From positions 47,230-111,229 of the forward strand of contig CAJUAO010000011.1 of assembly GCA_910584685.1 (NCBI GenBank): a stretch of 64,000 bases of DNA. The letters run 5' to 3'. The notes beneath the pieces are model-generated. The model was given only the letters and a program-made list of their open reading frames with translations, ran no database searches and was not told where the DNA came from. The stretch comes from an uncultured Lachnospiraceae bacterium (lineage in GTDB: Bacteria; Bacillota; Clostridia; Lachnospirales; Lachnospiraceae). Shown here piece after piece: positions 62,173-64,000 of this stretch; the stretch's first letter is position 1, and the number at the start of each line of letters is the position of its first letter. The translations under genes and the position numbers were made by a program.

Positions 62173-63780
62173 ATGGATGACAGCGGACATATCATATCAA
62201 AATATGCAAAAAAAATTTATGGATTTGCATATTCAAAGACGCATAATTTGCATGATGCAGAGGATTTATCACAAAATATTTTACTTGAGCTTTGCAAAAT
62301 GGATTTTGAAGCAAGACAAATAGAGAATATGGACGGATTTATTTACCGTGTATGCGAATACACATGGTCGAACTTCGTCAGAAAAAATATTTTTGTATGG
62401 GAGGGAATTGATTATTGTGAGAAAATAAATGATTATGCTTCCAAAGATAATATTGACGAGGAAATTATAAAAAGCGAGCTGTATCATAAATTACGACAAG
62501 AGATTATGTATTTGAGCAAAACAAAGAGAGAAGCTGTTATTATGTTTTATTACGAGGGTAAAAGCGGAAATGAAATAGCCGAAAAGCTTAATATACCTGC
62601 CTCAACTGTCAGATGGTATCTCGGAGAGGCAAAAAAAATATTAAAGGAGCGTATTGAAATGAATGATATAATTTATACACCTAAAAGACTTTCTGTTTTT
62701 TTCTGCGGTAATTACTTTGATATGTCCGCATTACAGCTTTTGAGGAACGACCTGCTTGTGCATAACATCTGTATTGCATGTGAGAAAAAACCTTTGACAT
62801 TGGAGGAAATAGCGCATAAGCTTTGCATGTCGGCAGCATTTGTGGAGGATAAGCTTGGAACCCTTTTGTACATGAACTATATTGAAAAAAAGGCAAATAA
62901 GTATAAAACAACGTTTTTTATTAAGGACGGAGAATTTATAATAAAAAAAGCAGACTTCGAAATAAAGAATATACCGGCTGTAGCTCTGGCCGCTTACAAA
63001 GCTGTAAAGGAAAGTCTTGACGATATACGTAAAATCGGATTTATTGGAAGTAACGTCAATGATAATTTCCTTATGTGGGCAATTATTGAAAATGTTGCCA
63101 ACAGCTATTTAGGAAAGCTTAATACAGGATGTAACCTGCAGGCTCCTATTCATGGCGACGGAAGCAGGCACTTTGTTGACGCAGGTATAAGCAGCGATGA
63201 TATTATCAGGGAATACAGCAATATTGACGACAGAATTATTGACTATCTGAAATATTCAGGAGGAAGAGCAGGACAACATTCATCAAATGATAAGATAGTT
63301 TGTCAGGAATTTACTCCGGATGTTATTTTTTCAGATGACAGACAGGTGTGCGACAGGCAGACATTAACGGAATTACAGAGAATACATGCCATTATAAAGG
63401 AAAAAACAGCTCCTGATGAGTACGATAAAGAGCTAATACTGAAAATGGCGGAGAAAGGCTATATTTCGGCTTTAAACGGAAAACCTGAAATATTAATACC
63501 TTATTTTACGGCAGAAGAATTTGATAAATTTTGTTCTTTTATTAATGATGTTATAATTCCTAAAATTGATGCAGAGGCAGGAACAGCATATTTATCTGAT
63601 TATGCAGATTATATTGAAGGCTGTATTCCTGATTATTTGCCGAGGGATGAAAAGGAATTTGTAAAGACAAGGTTTTATAATCCCAATGCATTTGTTTGGT
63701 GTCTGGTCAGAGAGGGAAAGCTTGCTGAATTGGATGATGAGGAGAAGAAACGGGTGTGCAGGATAGTTTGGGAGGTATAG
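62173..63780 (+). CDS. Sigma factor with winged-helix and long C-terminal module
   Basis: 535 residues. Sigma region 2 is at about 10-90 (HDAEDLSQNILLELCKMD) and region 4 at about 105-165 (LSKTKREAVIMFYYEGKSGNEIAEKLNIPASTVRWYLGEAKK). The remaining 370 residues contain a winged-helix-like unit (KKPLTLEEIAHKLCMSAAFVEDKLGTLLYMNYIEKK) and an alpha/beta part of no recognised family. No membrane helix. RBS is weak (CAGGTTAAGG). It may sense a ligand through the tail. Confidence 0.8.
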   Translation: MDDSGHIISKYAKKIYGFAYSKTHNLHDAEDLSQNILLELCKMDFEARQIENMDGFIYRVCEYTWSNFVRKNIFVWEGIDYCEKINDYASKDNIDEEIIKSELYHKLRQEIMYLSKTKREAVIMFYYEGKSGNEIAEKLNIPASTVRWYLGEAKKILKERIEMNDIIYTPKRLSVFFCGNYFDMSALQLLRNDLLVHNICIACEKKPLTLEEIAHKLCMSAAFVEDKLGTLLYMNYIEKKANKYKTTFFIKDGEFIIKKADFEIKNIPAVALAAYKAVKESLDDIRKIGFIGSNVNDNFLMWAIIENVANSYLGKLNTGCNLQAPIHGDGSRHFVDAGISSDDIIREYSNIDDRIIDYLKYSGGRAGQHSSNDKIVCQEFTPDVIFSDDRQVCDRQTLTELQRIHAIIKEKTAPDEYDKELILKMAEKGYISALNGKPEILIPYFTAEEFDKFCSFINDVIIPKIDAEAGTAYLSDYADYIEGCIPDYLPRDEKEFVKTRFYNPNAFVWCLVREGKLAELDDEEKKRVCRIVWEV

Positions 63781-63855
63781 GGGTTATGAAGGTGATGCAT
63801 TTGCAGATTTATAATAGTTAATGGAGGAAAAGGGTAAGGGATGTTTGGAGATTAA

Positions 63856-64000
63856 ATATTAATTTGTACGTTTAAAATATGTTTTTCTTCACATGGAATC
63901 CGGGTATGTCCCATTAAAAGGCTCTAGGAAGCGGAATGGGGAGGACTTAAGGGGAGGCAGGCAGCTAAATATAATTTTTTAAAGCTTCGGAACATGGAAG
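63856..64000. repeat. Long palindromic repeat element, copy 2 (left part)
   Basis: From AATATTAATTTGT (63856) the sequence follows copy 1 through the GGGTATGTCCCATTAAAAGG block (63903-63922) to ATATAATTTTTTAAAGCTTC (63969-63988), ending AACATGGAAG at the window edge. Differences are concentrated in the middle of the arm. The right arm lies outside the window. As in copy 1 it sits downstream of a plus-strand gene, here 75 bases after the stop. Confidence 0.8.

Overview
The window looks like the chromosome of a low-GC, anaerobic Gram-positive bacterium of the class Clostridia, probably a gut Lachnospiraceae relative. This is an inference. It rests on the AT-rich sequence with strong GGAGG ribosome-binding sites, the rimP-nusA-rnpM-ylxQ-infB-rbfA-nrnA-truB-ribF gene order, class-I KARI, AGCS symporter, GH51 and GH127 arabinofuranosidases, DUF4180 and DUF1294 proteins, and a eukaryote-type HisA. 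No rRNA, tRNA, CRISPR array, complete insertion sequence or phage structural gene was seen.

Layout. 1-2700: a partial gene leaving the window on the minus strand, then a two-gene unit (sigma-70-like protein plus DUF262 protein) whose promoter carries two LexA/SOS-box-like palindromes. 2700-6000: a lipoprotein sugar-binding protein paired with a methyl-accepting chemotaxis protein. 5985-6366: a very long near-perfect palindrome; the left part of a second copy lies at the extreme right end of the window. 6800-8900: iron-type alcohol dehydrogenase and a YihY membrane protein. 9000-17100: a translation/transcription operon (rimP to ribF) with several overlapping genes. 17100-21500: a secreted SH3/NlpC-P60 hydrolase, then rpsO and pnp, separated by structured RNA. 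21700-31500: NUDIX, AlbA-type regulator, metY, DUF4180, a FtsX-type ABC exporter, HisA and an ABC-F ATPase. 31500-35200: a minus-strand block (an enzyme-like unknown, an AraC/GyrI regulator, a GGDEF/EAL protein). 35400-43600: GH51 arabinofuranosidase, amino-acid/Na+ symporter, ilvN, ilvC and GH127 beta-L-arabinofuranosidase. 44100-46600: an ECF sigma factor with a membrane-anchored beta-propeller protein. 46700-50200: argH, an AraC regulator and DegV. 50200-56750: RecJ-like exonuclease, TIM-barrel protein, DUF1294, apt, relA and a metallo-hydrolase. 56750-64000: accessory genes (phosphorylase, PHP, TfoX-C, a decayed toxin-antitoxin pair, methyltransferase, DeoR, a fused phosphatase, and a sigma factor with a long C-terminal module).

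How the genes work together. The core is housekeeping: ribosome assembly, IF-2, tRNA pseudouridylation, RNA decay, FAD synthesis, purine salvage and stringent response. Around it are sugar sensing (binding protein plus chemoreceptor), intracellular release of L-arabinose from oligosaccharides (GH51, GH127), branched-chain amino acid and arginine synthesis, and an unusual number of alternative sigma-like proteins (three) with dedicated partners. The most promising undescribed items are the SOS-controlled sigma/DUF262 pair, the repeated long palindrome, the sigma factor with a fused winged-helix and C-terminal module, and the sigma/beta-propeller pair.
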